DNA from: an uncultured Phycisphaerales bacterium
GTDB taxonomy: Bacteria > Planctomycetota > Phycisphaerae > WQYP01
Direction of reading: 5' to 3'
Assembly: GCA_903845195.1 (NCBI GenBank)
Contig: CAIMWO010000079.1
Location: 1 to 64,000 of the forward strand
Length of the DNA: 64,000 bases
Shown here: positions 1 through 7,074 of the stretch, one piece after another
How the letters are laid out: the number at the start of each line of letters is the position of its first letter
Numbering within the stretch: position 1 is the first letter of the stretch
Translations under genes and position numbers: made by a program
The notes under the pieces: generated by a model
Seen by the model: only the letters and a program-made list of their open reading frames with translations
Told to the model about the DNA's origin: nothing
Databases searched by the model: none

Positions 1-42
1 CAGACGATCCGCATCGCCCGGGTCTTTCCAATCCACTTTCAT
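1..42 (-). CDS. N-terminal end of an unidentified protein (cut by window edge)
   Basis: Only 14 codons are inside the window, beginning MKVDWKDPGDADRL on the reverse strand. The start is supported by a strong Shine-Dalgarno AAGGAGG five bases upstream of the ATG. The visible residues are too few to identify a family. The gene is transcribed away from the rest of the window. Confidence 0.6.
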   Translation of the reverse strand, partial: MKVDWKDPGDADRL

Positions 43-47
43 AGACG

Positions 48-54
48 CCTCCTT
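48..54 (-). promoter_or_regulatory. Shine-Dalgarno site of the edge gene
   Basis: Reverse-strand AAGGAGG with 5-base spacing to the ATG at position 42; it is the main evidence that the edge reading frame is a real gene. Confidence 0.7.
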
Positions 55-168
55 GCAGAGGCTTAAGCATCGCCGCTTCCGTGAAAGTGCGCAACCTAAC
101 ATGCGCCGTACCGCGCGCGAGATTTAAGTGGGATCCGGATCAGCACTAAGGACTCTCCCGTCTTTCAA

Positions 169-195
169 CCACAGAGCCCACCGAGAACACGGAGA
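169..195. repeat. Tandem nonamer array (3 units)
   Basis: Three consecutive nine-base words CCACAGAGC, CCACCGAGA, ACACGGAGA. The same word family recurs inside addB at 10684-10710 (CCACGGAGA, ACACGGAGG, GCACGGAGG). Confidence 0.75.
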
Positions 196-352
196 TGGCG
201 GGACGAACGGCAAGATTCGGAGTTCACGCGTGGAGTTCACGCTTGAGCGTGGTGGCGGGGTACGGCATGTGGCGAAGTGGGGAAAGGAATGATGAGGGGG
301 AGCGTGAGGGGGGAAGAAGACCCATGGGACCGGATGGGTTTTCTTTCACCTC

Positions 353-1033
353 TCACTTCGGCGGGGAGAGTCCGTTGTTATGTGTTTGGCTTGATGCGGC
401 GGCACACAGCAGGAAGTAGTCGAGATGCTTCACTTTGGGCTTTACGCCAACCGCGATCGCTTCCTGGTAAAGGTGCCAGAAGCGAAAGACGTAGGTGGCG
501 TAATACTCATCGCCGCCAGTAGCCGGATTAAAAAGCCAAAACGATTTCTGCCAGCGCGCCGCCTTCCGCAGGGCCCAATCAGCGAACGTGTCGATGATTG
601 GCACAGCCCGGCAGTGGAAGTGCATATATTTGGATGCAAAGGATCGCGGTGAGTGGTGCGTGTGCCGCAACTCCGGTTGAATGAGCGCAATGAACTGTCC
701 ATGTATGTCGATGATCGTCCGGAGCTTGGAGATATCGAGCGGTTCCTGAACATCGCGAAGGCGGCTGAACAGCGCATCCAATCGGATCGCGTGCTTTGAG
801 AGACACTCCGCGAGCTTTGACATGCTGCCGCCTTGTTGATTATTGGTGCGGATCTTCCGCTCGATCCCCGTGGCGTACGTGCGACCGATGATCCATAGCT
901 TGGCGTTGACGCCGCCTCTATCTGTGTGGTTCGGGTAACGCCGGCAAAGATCGTAGAGCGCGGTATCGGTTGCCTGCCACCCCTTTTCGTAGTCGTCCAC
1001 AGCCTGACGATATTCCTCTGGAGAAAATGCCAT
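353..1033 (-). CDS. Hypothetical protein downstream of the mrr locus
   Basis: A 226-residue soluble protein that I do not recognise. The start at MAFSPEEYRQ is preferred because GGAG lies eight bases upstream; an alternative ATG ten codons earlier has GGGG directly abutting it. The first part is charged and helical (EEYRQAVDDYEKGW); the last third is rich in Trp, Phe and Tyr (ARWQKSFWLF, YYATYVFRFWHLYQEA), but there is no clear membrane segment. It lies just after the methyltransferase C-terminal remnant, in the same orientation, so it may belong to the same defence locus. That link is positional only. Confidence 0.6.
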   Translation of the reverse strand: MAFSPEEYRQAVDDYEKGWQATDTALYDLCRRYPNHTDRGGVNAKLWIIGRTYATGIERKIRTNNQQGGSMSKLAECLSKHAIRLDALFSRLRDVQEPLDISKLRTIIDIHGQFIALIQPELRHTHHSPRSFASKYMHFHCRAVPIIDTFADWALRKAARWQKSFWLFNPATGGDEYYATYVFRFWHLYQEAIAVGVKPKVKHLDYFLLCAAASSQTHNNGLSPPK

Positions 1034-1074
1034 TCGTTGATCTCCGTGGTTGTTTGACGACATCCCCTTTTCGT

Positions 1075-1204
1075 CTACATCTTCTGGGCAAACTGCTCGT
1101 CGAGAATCTCCTGCACGGTGATGAGCTTGATGATGCGCTTCTCGCGTTTGTAGAACGCGGCGCACTCGCGCTGGGCGTCGGAGGTCAGACGCCCTCGAAA
1201 TAGT
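1075..1204 (-). pseudogene. C-terminal remnant of a DNA methyltransferase gene
   Basis: A reverse-strand frame without its own start reads LTSDAQRECAAFYKREKR followed by IIKLITVQEILDEQFAQKM and a TAG at 1075-1077. From memory this resembles the extreme C-terminus of site-specific DNA-adenine methyltransferases of the DNA_methylase_N4/N6 type. It begins inside the last codons of mrr in a different frame. Together with the N-terminal piece at 2125-2331 it indicates that the middle of a methyltransferase gene has been lost and replaced by mrr. Confidence 0.6.
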
Positions 1205-2108
1205 CGCTGTCGAGCCTCTTCACAACATAAGCCCTGTAATCGGTGACCCCCACACCATGGTCGATCATGTAGTCGGCCAGTTGTTCGCCGTCGATCAGCA
1301 CGATGCGCGTGTGGGCTCTTGACGCGGCTTCCCTAGCCCCTAGAGTGAACCCGCCGCAGGTAATGAACACGCCCTTGTTGGCCTTGTACTCGCCGAGCGA
1401 ACCGACAAACTCGCGGATCGCGCCGGGACCGATGTCACTGTCGTACCGTTTTGCCTGCACATAAACCATGTCCAGGCCCAAGCGGTCCTCCTTGATGACA
1501 CCATCAATGCCGCCGTCGCCACTTTTCCCCACTACTTGCGCCGCGTCCATCCGCGAACCGCCGTATCCCATCGCCACGAGTAGATCGACAACCAAGTGCT
1601 CAAAAAATTTGGGAGTGCCCGAACGCACGCGCTGCAACAGTTCGTCGGCCAGCGTCTCCCGCAATTCCTTGTAAGCAACGTCCAGTTGCTCGTCGGGCGT
1701 GATCCCCTGATCATCCGCATTGGGGCCACCGTCATCAGTAGCCGAAGTAGTTGCTTGCTTTGCCTTCTTTCTTGCCTTGAAGGCTTGGTACTCCGGGAAC
1801 TGCTCGAGGAACTTATTGTCGATACGAATTGGATTCTTCTTCAAGACTTCTGCACCGCGGGGGGAGATCTTGAAACGCGCGCGACCGGTCTTCACGATAA
1901 GTGAACTCTGGCTCAAGTATGTCTCTGCCCACATCACGCGGTTATAGAATCGTGTCTGTCCACTCGTCAGGAGCGTGTTCCGGTCCTCCTCACTAATTTT
2001 CATTTGTTTTGCTAGCGCGACCATTGCCTCCGAGACGCTGTGCTCCCTTCTATCGCCCGCGAGTTGGAGGAGTGGAAGCATGAAGTCTTGATATTTGGGA
2101 ACGGCCAT
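1185..2108 (-). CDS. mrr: Mrr-type restriction endonuclease
   Basis: A 307-residue protein with the two-part Mrr layout. An N-terminal winged-helix Mrr_N region (about 1-100) begins MAVPKYQDFMLPLLQLAGD. The C-terminal Mrr_cat PD-(D/E)XK nuclease domain (about 150-290) contains FFEHLVVDLLVAMGYG, GDGGIDGVI with the catalytic Asp, and VYVQAKRY with the Q-x-K half of the active site. Family members cleave modified, usually methylated, DNA. The start at 2108 has CGGAG eight bases upstream; longer starts lack a site and run into the methyltransferase fragment. The domain looks complete and all catalytic residues are present. The gene lies between the two ends of a broken methyltransferase gene. Confidence 0.88.
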   Translation of the reverse strand: MAVPKYQDFMLPLLQLAGDRREHSVSEAMVALAKQMKISEEDRNTLLTSGQTRFYNRVMWAETYLSQSSLIVKTGRARFKISPRGAEVLKKNPIRIDNKFLEQFPEYQAFKARKKAKQATTSATDDGGPNADDQGITPDEQLDVAYKELRETLADELLQRVRSGTPKFFEHLVVDLLVAMGYGGSRMDAAQVVGKSGDGGIDGVIKEDRLGLDMVYVQAKRYDSDIGPGAIREFVGSLGEYKANKGVFITCGGFTLGAREAASRAHTRIVLIDGEQLADYMIDHGVGVTDYRAYVVKRLDSDYFEGV

Positions 2109-2124
2109 CGGGTTTCTCCGATCG

Positions 2125-2331
2125 TCAAAGGGTGGATTCGTGGCGGTCTTCAAACGCGCGCTTCTCCTTGGTCTCGCCCCAGAAGACTTCGTAGTTGCGG
2201 TTGGAGTTGAAGGGGGGATCGATGTAGATCAGGTCTACGCACTCGGGCGGGAGTTTGGCGAGTTGCTCCAGGTTGTCGCCGCAGTAAATGACGCGGGTGT
2301 CCACCAACGAAGAAGGGCGTGCTTTGCTCAT
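2125..2331 (-). pseudogene. N-terminal remnant of a DNA-adenine methyltransferase gene
   Basis: Sixty-eight codons beginning MSKARPSSLVDTRVIYCGDN. It contains the catalytic motif IV DPPFNSNRNYEVFW and continues GETKEKRAFEDRHEST, as expected for an N4/N6 DNA methyltransferase. It then stops abruptly after one more codon, where intact family members (from memory) continue with several hundred residues including the SAM-binding motif. The stop lies 16 bases before the mrr start. The piece cannot form an active enzyme. The C-terminal end of a similar gene is found on the other side of mrr. Confidence 0.75.
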
Positions 2332-2486
2332 GAGGAAACAGAATACCGACCCACGCTGGGACTGTCACGCAGAAAGGAGAAGCGGGTGAGATTGGATCCG
2401 TGCGTCTGGTGCATAGGGGATGGTAGGGCTGGAGGGGATGATTTCCTTCGCCCCTGCCGGGGCGAGCGAAATATAGATAACATTAT

Positions 2487-2524
2487 CCACGGGTTCCGCG
2501 GCGACTGCGCCGCTCCACCCGTGG
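2487..2524. repeat. Two-step hairpin repeat
   Basis: CCACGGGT pairs perfectly with ACCCGTGG, and inside it GCGGCG pairs with CGCCGC around a four-base loop. The two stems are separated by a symmetric TCC/TCC internal loop. No T-tract follows, so it is not a typical terminator. Its outer frame, GGGTTCC...ACCCNTGGCTA, is shared with the hairpin at 19682-19708. Confidence 0.7.
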
Positions 2525-2571
2525 CTAAAATCCGCGGCCCCGATGAGGCCGTTGATCCGGATTCCGTCGGT

Positions 2572-2604
2572 ATGGTCTTGGCACCGAGATTGTGCCAAGA
2601 CCAT
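2572..2604. repeat. Perfect 13-bp inverted repeat
   Basis: ATGGTCTTGGCAC and its exact reverse complement are separated by seven bases. There is no T-run on either side. It could be a REP-like unit or a transcript-stabilising hairpin for the ACT gene, whose stop codon lies about 200 bases away. Confidence 0.7.
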
Positions 2605-2657
2605 GGCAGCCGGATCGCCTTTCGGCTCGCGGCTTAACGAGTGTGTGAGAGGGGGAG

Positions 2658-2692
2658 GAATAGTGAATTGAGAGTAGTGAATGGTGAAAATG
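2658..2692. repeat. Tandem heptamer array (5 units)
   Basis: Five consecutive seven-base words: GAATAGT, GAATTGA, GAGTAGT, GAATGGT, GAAAATG. Units share the GA(A/G)..GT core and keep strict seven-base phase. Confidence 0.7.
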
Positions 2693-2804
2693 AGGCGAGA
2701 GCGCGGCGTGGAGAGCGCGCGGCACATTCCCTGCGGCGCTGGCATTCAACTTCCATTGAATGAGCGACACGAATGGGCGAGACGGGGGCGCAGGCGGTGG
2801 GCGA

Positions 2805-3233
2805 TTACTTCTTGGCTGCGGCCTTGATGGCTTTGGTGGCCAGTGCGGCATCGGCGGCGGAGTCCAGGCCGATGTAGGCTACCGACTTGGTGCCGAGGGC
2901 GATCATGGAGACGCCGCGGACGTTGATGTTGGCGGCGGCGACGGCGGCCATGATCTTGTGGCCGCTACCGGGTTTGTTGGCGCTTTCGACGCGGAGCGTG
3001 ACGGTGTTGGCGGGTTTGAGGCCCGCGGACTGCGCTGCAGCCACGGCCTTTTTGCCCTTGACCGGCGTCAGGTAGACATGGCCCATGCCGACCTGATCGG
3101 GCTGGCGGCGGGCGACGACGCATTCCAGGTTCGCACCGGCTGCGGCCAGCGCGGTGAGGATGGAATCCAACGCACCGGCCTGATCCGGCATCATCCCCGA
3201 CCATACTTCCACCGTTTTGACTTGTACCGCCAT
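2805..3233 (-). CDS. ACT domain-containing protein
   Basis: A 142-residue soluble protein with two ACT-like repeats. The first (about 5-70) contains the loop MMPDQAGALDSILTALAAAGANLE, and its Asp-x-x-Gly-Ala turn at the strand-helix junction is the usual ligand-binding site. The second (about 78-138) ends NINVRGVSMIALGTKSVAYIG. There is no catalytic domain, so a small-molecule or amino-acid sensing role is the family expectation; the ligand is not predictable. Transcription is monocistronic as far as can be seen, with the start just upstream of an AT-rich promoter-like spacer shared divergently with the next gene. Confidence 0.8.
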   Translation of the reverse strand: MAVQVKTVEVWSGMMPDQAGALDSILTALAAAGANLECVVARRQPDQVGMGHVYLTPVKGKKAVAAAQSAGLKPANTVTLRVESANKPGSGHKIMAAVAAANINVRGVSMIALGTKSVAYIGLDSAADAALATKAIKAAAKK

Positions 3234-3494
3234 GATCGTCCTCCCTCTTGAGATATAGGAAATGAGTTTGTTCCCGCACGACTGGCCACAGAGGCTGTGA
3301 CCTTCGGCATTATAGCGTGCTGGCGGGAGGGGGATTCGTCCTGTGGAAAAACCTTTCGTTAACCAAGTTAAATGTGTGAAATAGATGCAAATTAACTGCG
3401 TTGTACATTATATTAATGCTTTGCCATCGGCCGCGGTGTTCGCGGCTGATGGCTAACCTTGTCATCCACGCCCCGGCGTGAAGGAGATCCTGAT

Positions 3495-3827
3495 ATGAAA
3501 ACGATGCCCCTGCTCGTAGCGTTGCTGGCTTTGGCGATTGGGTTTAATGTTGCCCAGGCCAAGGACAAGACCAGTGACGGGCCGAAGCCCATTCACGGCT
3601 CCATTGCCAAGATCGACGGCAATACGCTGACCATCAAGCTCGGCAAGGCCCATGACGGAACCCAGCCGGCGCCGCTGACCGTGACGCTGACGGATACCAC
3701 CACCTATGCCGGCGAACTCAAGGGTAAGGACGATCTGAAGGTCGGCGCGAAGGTTGCGGTGACCGTTGACGCGGACAACAAGGTGACCAAGATCGAAGTG
3801 AAGGCGCCGACCACGCAGAAGAAGTAA
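3495..3827 (+). CDS. Small secreted protein of unknown function
   Basis: A 110-residue protein. A Sec signal peptide (MKTMPLLVALLALAIGF, then NVAQA before the likely cleavage) is followed by a compact beta-rich domain: IHGSIAKIDGNTLTIKL, then PAPLTVTLTDTTTYAGELK, and a V-x-V strand near the end. The pattern resembles OB-like or DUF5666-like periplasmic proteins in which the 'kIdgntltI' strand recurs, but I cannot name a family firmly. The start is fixed by AAGGAG eight bases upstream. An AT-rich region at about 3345-3425 probably holds the promoter, and a strong terminator follows. Confidence 0.7.
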   Translation: MKTMPLLVALLALAIGFNVAQAKDKTSDGPKPIHGSIAKIDGNTLTIKLGKAHDGTQPAPLTVTLTDTTTYAGELKGKDDLKVGAKVAVTVDADNKVTKIEVKAPTTQKK

Positions 3828-3855
3828 GTTTTGCGAACGCCAAGCAGACGCAAGC

Positions 3856-3890
3856 AAGGCCCGGGATGTTTCCCGGGCCTTGTGCTTTTT
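3856..3890 (+). terminator. Rho-independent terminator
   Basis: Perfect 11-bp stem AAGGCCCGGGA / TCCCGGGCCTT with a TGTT loop, followed by GTGCTTTTT. It lies 28 bases after the stop of the small secreted protein gene and just before the 3' end of the convergent Clp-N gene. Confidence 0.88.
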
Positions 3891-3894
3891 GCAC

Positions 3895-4347
3895 TCAGAT
3901 TTCTCGTTCGCCGGACGCGGTGAGTTTGAGCGTTTCTCTTCGCAGGGCTTCGGCGGACACAGTCATATCTGTAAGCACCTGCGCCGCGATGCCGTCCTTG
4001 GTCCGCATAAGTGCCAGCAGCAGGTGTTCGGTGCCCACACAATCGCGCCCGGCGGCATGGCACTCCTCCACCGCAAATTCGATCACCTTTTTGGCGCGCG
4101 GCGTTGCCGGCAACTTGCCCGGGGCGACTTCGTCCGGCCCGTTCGCACTTCGCCGTTCAACTTCCATCTGCAGGTTCCCGAAGTCAATCTGCAAGCCCTT
4201 AAGGACCTTCGCACCGGTGCCGGAACCCTCCAGGGTTATGCCCAGAAGGATGTGTTCGGTTCCGATGAATTCGTGGTTGAGTCGCTGCGCCTCTTCGTTG
4301 GCTAGCGCCATGGCCCTTTTTGCGCAGGTGGTGAATCGTTCAAGCAT
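3895..4347 (-). CDS. Stand-alone Clp repeat (Clp-N) domain protein
   Basis: A 150-residue protein consisting only of the double Clp_N repeat that normally caps ClpA/ClpC AAA+ unfoldases. Repeat 1 (about 2-65) has MLERFTTCAKRAMALANEEA and FIGTEHILLGI; repeat 2 (about 80-140) has AKKVIEFAVEECHAAG and VGTEHLLLALMR. No AAA+ module follows. Family knowledge suggests an adaptor, or a competitor that binds Clp substrates or adaptors, rather than an unfoldase. The start has GGGAGGA in front. No clp gene is adjacent. Confidence 0.88.
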   Translation of the reverse strand: MLERFTTCAKRAMALANEEAQRLNHEFIGTEHILLGITLEGSGTGAKVLKGLQIDFGNLQMEVERRSANGPDEVAPGKLPATPRAKKVIEFAVEECHAAGRDCVGTEHLLLALMRTKDGIAAQVLTDMTVSAEALRRETLKLTASGEREI

Positions 4348-4521
4348 CCTGTTCCTCCCTACTCTGAATGTATCACTACGCGGCTTGATTGATGGGTTGT
4401 AGTGTAACCCTGTGGTCCAGGGATTCCAGACGTTTGACCAGGTAGCGGGTGAATCGGTGGCGAGGATAGCGGGGGTGTAGCGGTCATTTCAGATTGCATA
4501 GGGCATTGAGTGCGCGGGCCA

Positions 4522-4539
4522 CAGGGATTGCAATCCCTG
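4522..4539. repeat. Perfect 18-bp palindrome
   Basis: CAGGGATTG directly joined to CAATCCCTG, with no loop, in the 3' region of the cellulase-like gene. With no loop and no T-tract it fits a dimeric protein site or cruciform better than a terminator. Confidence 0.55.
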
Positions 4540-4569
4540 GGCTTGGAAAGTCGAACTGAATCGTTGCCG

Positions 4570-5694
4570 TTATTTGGCGGGGGCGGTCATTTTTTGCAGG
4601 AGCGAGAAGAAGGCTTTTTTTCGGGGGGAGTTGATGGACCAGTCGGTGGGGACGCTCTGGAAGCCGTCTTCGAATTTTTCGTTTTTCATGCGGAAATCGA
4701 AATAGCCCCACGAGGCGTGGGCGGCGGTGGCGGCGAGGAAGTTGTTTTGCGGCTGGTCGAAGTCGAAATGATCGTCTTCGTTGAAGACGATGGGGTGCGA
4801 CTTGTAGGTGGGGAGTTTGCGGACGGCGTCGACCATGGCGCCGATGCGTTTGGGATCGCCGACGCTGTTGCCGTGGAGGAGTACGAAATCGCAGGCGGCG
4901 AGGAGATCGGCGGACGGCAATTTGCCGCCGGTGAGGGAGGTGGAGACGAGGAGGCGCTGGGCGGCGTTTTTCACTTTGCCTTGGGAGAGTTCTTTGATGA
5001 GGGCGCTGAGTTCGGGGGTGCGCTTGGGTTTGAGGATGTCGTGGGCGTACTTGCTGTCGCATTCGTTGGCGATTTCGATGAGCACGTTTGTGTAGCGCTT
5101 GGCGATGAGCCATTCCGTGGCGTTTTTTGTGGCGGCGATGACGGCGGTTTCGCTTTTGAGGCGCGGTTCCTGTCCGAAATAGAAGTAGCCGAGGATGACG
5201 ACCATGCCGAGTTCGTCGGTTTTGTCGAGGATTTTTTCGAGGCGGGCGGTGTAGGCGGGCTTGAGCGTGCCATCGGGCTCGAAGGCGGAGTTGATCCAGG
5301 GTTGATCCTTGGAATAGCCTTGCGGGCTGCCGCCCTGGAGGTTGAGGGTGACGGCGAGCAGGCCGTGGTCGCGATAGGTGGGGAGTGCGGCGATGAATTC
5401 GTCGGTGTTGCGGTCGGCATCGAAGGGTTTGCCGTCGGGATAGGACCACATCTTGCGGGTCTGGGGGTTGGCATCATCGAAAATGGCCTGGACCATGCGG
5501 GAATTGGGCAGGAGGCCTTCGAGGGAATGGCCGTCGTAGGATTGGCTTTTGAGCGTGGGGAGGTTGTTGATCAGAAAGGCATCGGATCCGGGTTGGATGT
5601 CTACGGTGGTTTTGCGGGCCGGTGGTTCTGCGGCGGAGGCGGAGACGCTTAGGAAGAGGGAGGCGAGAAAGATTAGAACGGTGCGAAGCGGCAT
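4570..5694 (-). CDS. Secreted glycoside-hydrolase-like (cellulase superfamily) protein
   Basis: A 374-residue exported protein. The signal peptide MPLRTVLIFLASLFLSVSAS ends near ASA-AEPP. The mature part looks like a TIM barrel of the GH5/GH-A type: DEFIAALPTYRDHGLLAVTL (strand 1 region), DELGMVVILGYFYFGQ, VLIEIANECDSKYAHD with the Asn-Glu pair expected for the acid/base, and HPIVFNEDDHFDF, where the Glu could be the nucleophile. A TAR-type loop is absent. The substrate cannot be told. The start at 5694 is chosen for its GAGGAG site and signal peptide; an upstream ATG lacks both. Confidence 0.7.
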   Translation of the reverse strand: MPLRTVLIFLASLFLSVSASAAEPPARKTTVDIQPGSDAFLINNLPTLKSQSYDGHSLEGLLPNSRMVQAIFDDANPQTRKMWSYPDGKPFDADRNTDEFIAALPTYRDHGLLAVTLNLQGGSPQGYSKDQPWINSAFEPDGTLKPAYTARLEKILDKTDELGMVVILGYFYFGQEPRLKSETAVIAATKNATEWLIAKRYTNVLIEIANECDSKYAHDILKPKRTPELSALIKELSQGKVKNAAQRLLVSTSLTGGKLPSADLLAACDFVLLHGNSVGDPKRIGAMVDAVRKLPTYKSHPIVFNEDDHFDFDQPQNNFLAATAAHASWGYFDFRMKNEKFEDGFQSVPTDWSINSPRKKAFFSLLQKMTAPAK

Positions 5695-5837
5695 GAGAAG
5701 CTCCTCAAACTGGTGATAGTCTAGCACTGAAGCTTCATGGGGACGATTCATCAGTGAGACGAACGGTATGCGGCAATCGAATTTTCTGCCGGTCCGTGTA
5801 TGCTGTTGTGGTTTCGATTCTGCTTCAGGAGCTGCGG

Positions 5838-7058
5838 ATGGCTAACACTCCGGATTTGAATTCGCCGAAGGACCATGTGGACAAGGCGCGGTGGCTGGTG
5901 GGCGAGATGGATAAGCGCGATGGGCTGGCGCCGGTGGACGTTGAAAAATTCTGGGCGGACGAGGCGGTCGCGGGGAGGAATCCGCTGGGGAAGAATATTC
6001 CGCAGGCGGCGCTGGGCATCTTTATGTCGGGTGAATGCGTTTACGATGAACTGGGCATCGCAGAGGATTACTGGCGTTATGACCACGACCACGTCTGGCG
6101 GCTGGAACTCAATAAGGCTTACAACGACAAGGCGGAGAAGATTGTCGGCAAGCGGCTGCTTTCCGAAACGCCGCACGATCCCACGCGGCATTATCCGTGG
6201 GTGAAGACCCTGGCGGATGTCTTTGAGGCGAAGAGCGTGTGGAATGACTGGTCGTGGTGGCTGCAGGAGTCGGCGCACGATGAGGGTGAGCTGGAGGCGC
6301 TGCTCGACCGGGTCGAGGTGCGGCTGGGCAATCTGAGAAGTTTTCTGCTGCCGGAGAACTGGGACGCGGAGAAGGCGCGACTGACGGCGTTGGGAGTGAA
6401 GTCGCCGCTATATCGCAGTCAGCGGGGGCCGTGCACGTTTGCCTGCTCGATCTTCGGGGCGGAGAACACGTTGATGCTGTGCCTGGATAATCGCGCGCTG
6501 GCAGAGCGTTTCCGCGACACCATTTGCCGGGCGATGCTGGGGATCGGACAGGTGCTGGATGCGGAGCGCGGCTGGACGGTCGAGAATTCGAAGGACGGCA
6601 ACGGGCGGGGCTTCTGGTTCTTTGATGATAACAGTTGTCTGTTCAATCCGGAGATGTACGAATTTTTCGGTTTTCCGATTCTGCGGGCGATTTTTGATCG
6701 CTATGCGCCCGACCCGGGGAACACGCGTTTCCAGCATTCCGATTCGGCGATGGGTCATCTGCTGCCGCTGTTGTCGCGATTGGAGATGACGGGGACGAAT
6801 TTTGGGCCGACGGTGACGGTGAGTGAAATTAGGAAGCATCTGCCGCGGGCGGTGATCGAGGGGCAGTTGGCGCCGTTTACGTTCAGCCGTAATGAGCATG
6901 AGCGGATCGTGCTGGAATTTCTGCGAGATTTTGAGCAGGCGGGGGAGAAGCGCGGGCTGAAATTTGCGACGGCGGGGTCGATCAACAATGGGTCGCGGCT
7001 GACGAGTTTGCGTTTGGTGATGGCGGCCATTCAGCACTTCGGGCGGTATGAAGCATAG
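5838..7058 (+). CDS. Uroporphyrinogen decarboxylase-fold protein
   Basis: A 406-residue cytosolic protein start-sited by AGGAG. Its second half has URO-D superfamily features: RGPCTFACSIFGAENTLMLC, FWFFDDNSCLFNPEMYEFFG and the barrel-mouth motif FQHSDSAMGHLLPLL, which matches the His-x-Asp-Gly-x-x-x-x-x-LLP pattern of corrinoid-type URO-D relatives. It lacks the N-terminal arginine motif of true HemE, so it is more likely a methyltransferase-like or demethylase-type family member than a heme enzyme. A second, shorter relative occurs at 46363. The third base of codons is mostly G, unlike the C-ending genes later in the window. Confidence 0.72.
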   Translation: MANTPDLNSPKDHVDKARWLVGEMDKRDGLAPVDVEKFWADEAVAGRNPLGKNIPQAALGIFMSGECVYDELGIAEDYWRYDHDHVWRLELNKAYNDKAEKIVGKRLLSETPHDPTRHYPWVKTLADVFEAKSVWNDWSWWLQESAHDEGELEALLDRVEVRLGNLRSFLLPENWDAEKARLTALGVKSPLYRSQRGPCTFACSIFGAENTLMLCLDNRALAERFRDTICRAMLGIGQVLDAERGWTVENSKDGNGRGFWFFDDNSCLFNPEMYEFFGFPILRAIFDRYAPDPGNTRFQHSDSAMGHLLPLLSRLEMTGTNFGPTVTVSEIRKHLPRAVIEGQLAPFTFSRNEHERIVLEFLRDFEQAGEKRGLKFATAGSINNGSRLTSLRLVMAAIQHFGRYEA

Positions 7059-7074
7059 AGCACGACAAGTGTGA

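Larger units (their letters stand above)
43..352. other. Intergenic stretch without a convincing gene
   Basis: Apart from the Shine-Dalgarno site of the edge gene and a three-unit nonamer array at 169-195, I see no gene, terminator or RNA. Short reading frames here lack ribosome binding sites and family features. Confidence 0.5.
2332..2804. other. Repeat-rich intergenic region
   Basis: No credible gene. The stretch holds two strong hairpins (2487-2524 and 2572-2604) and a heptamer array (2658-2692), each listed separately. Confidence 0.55.
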
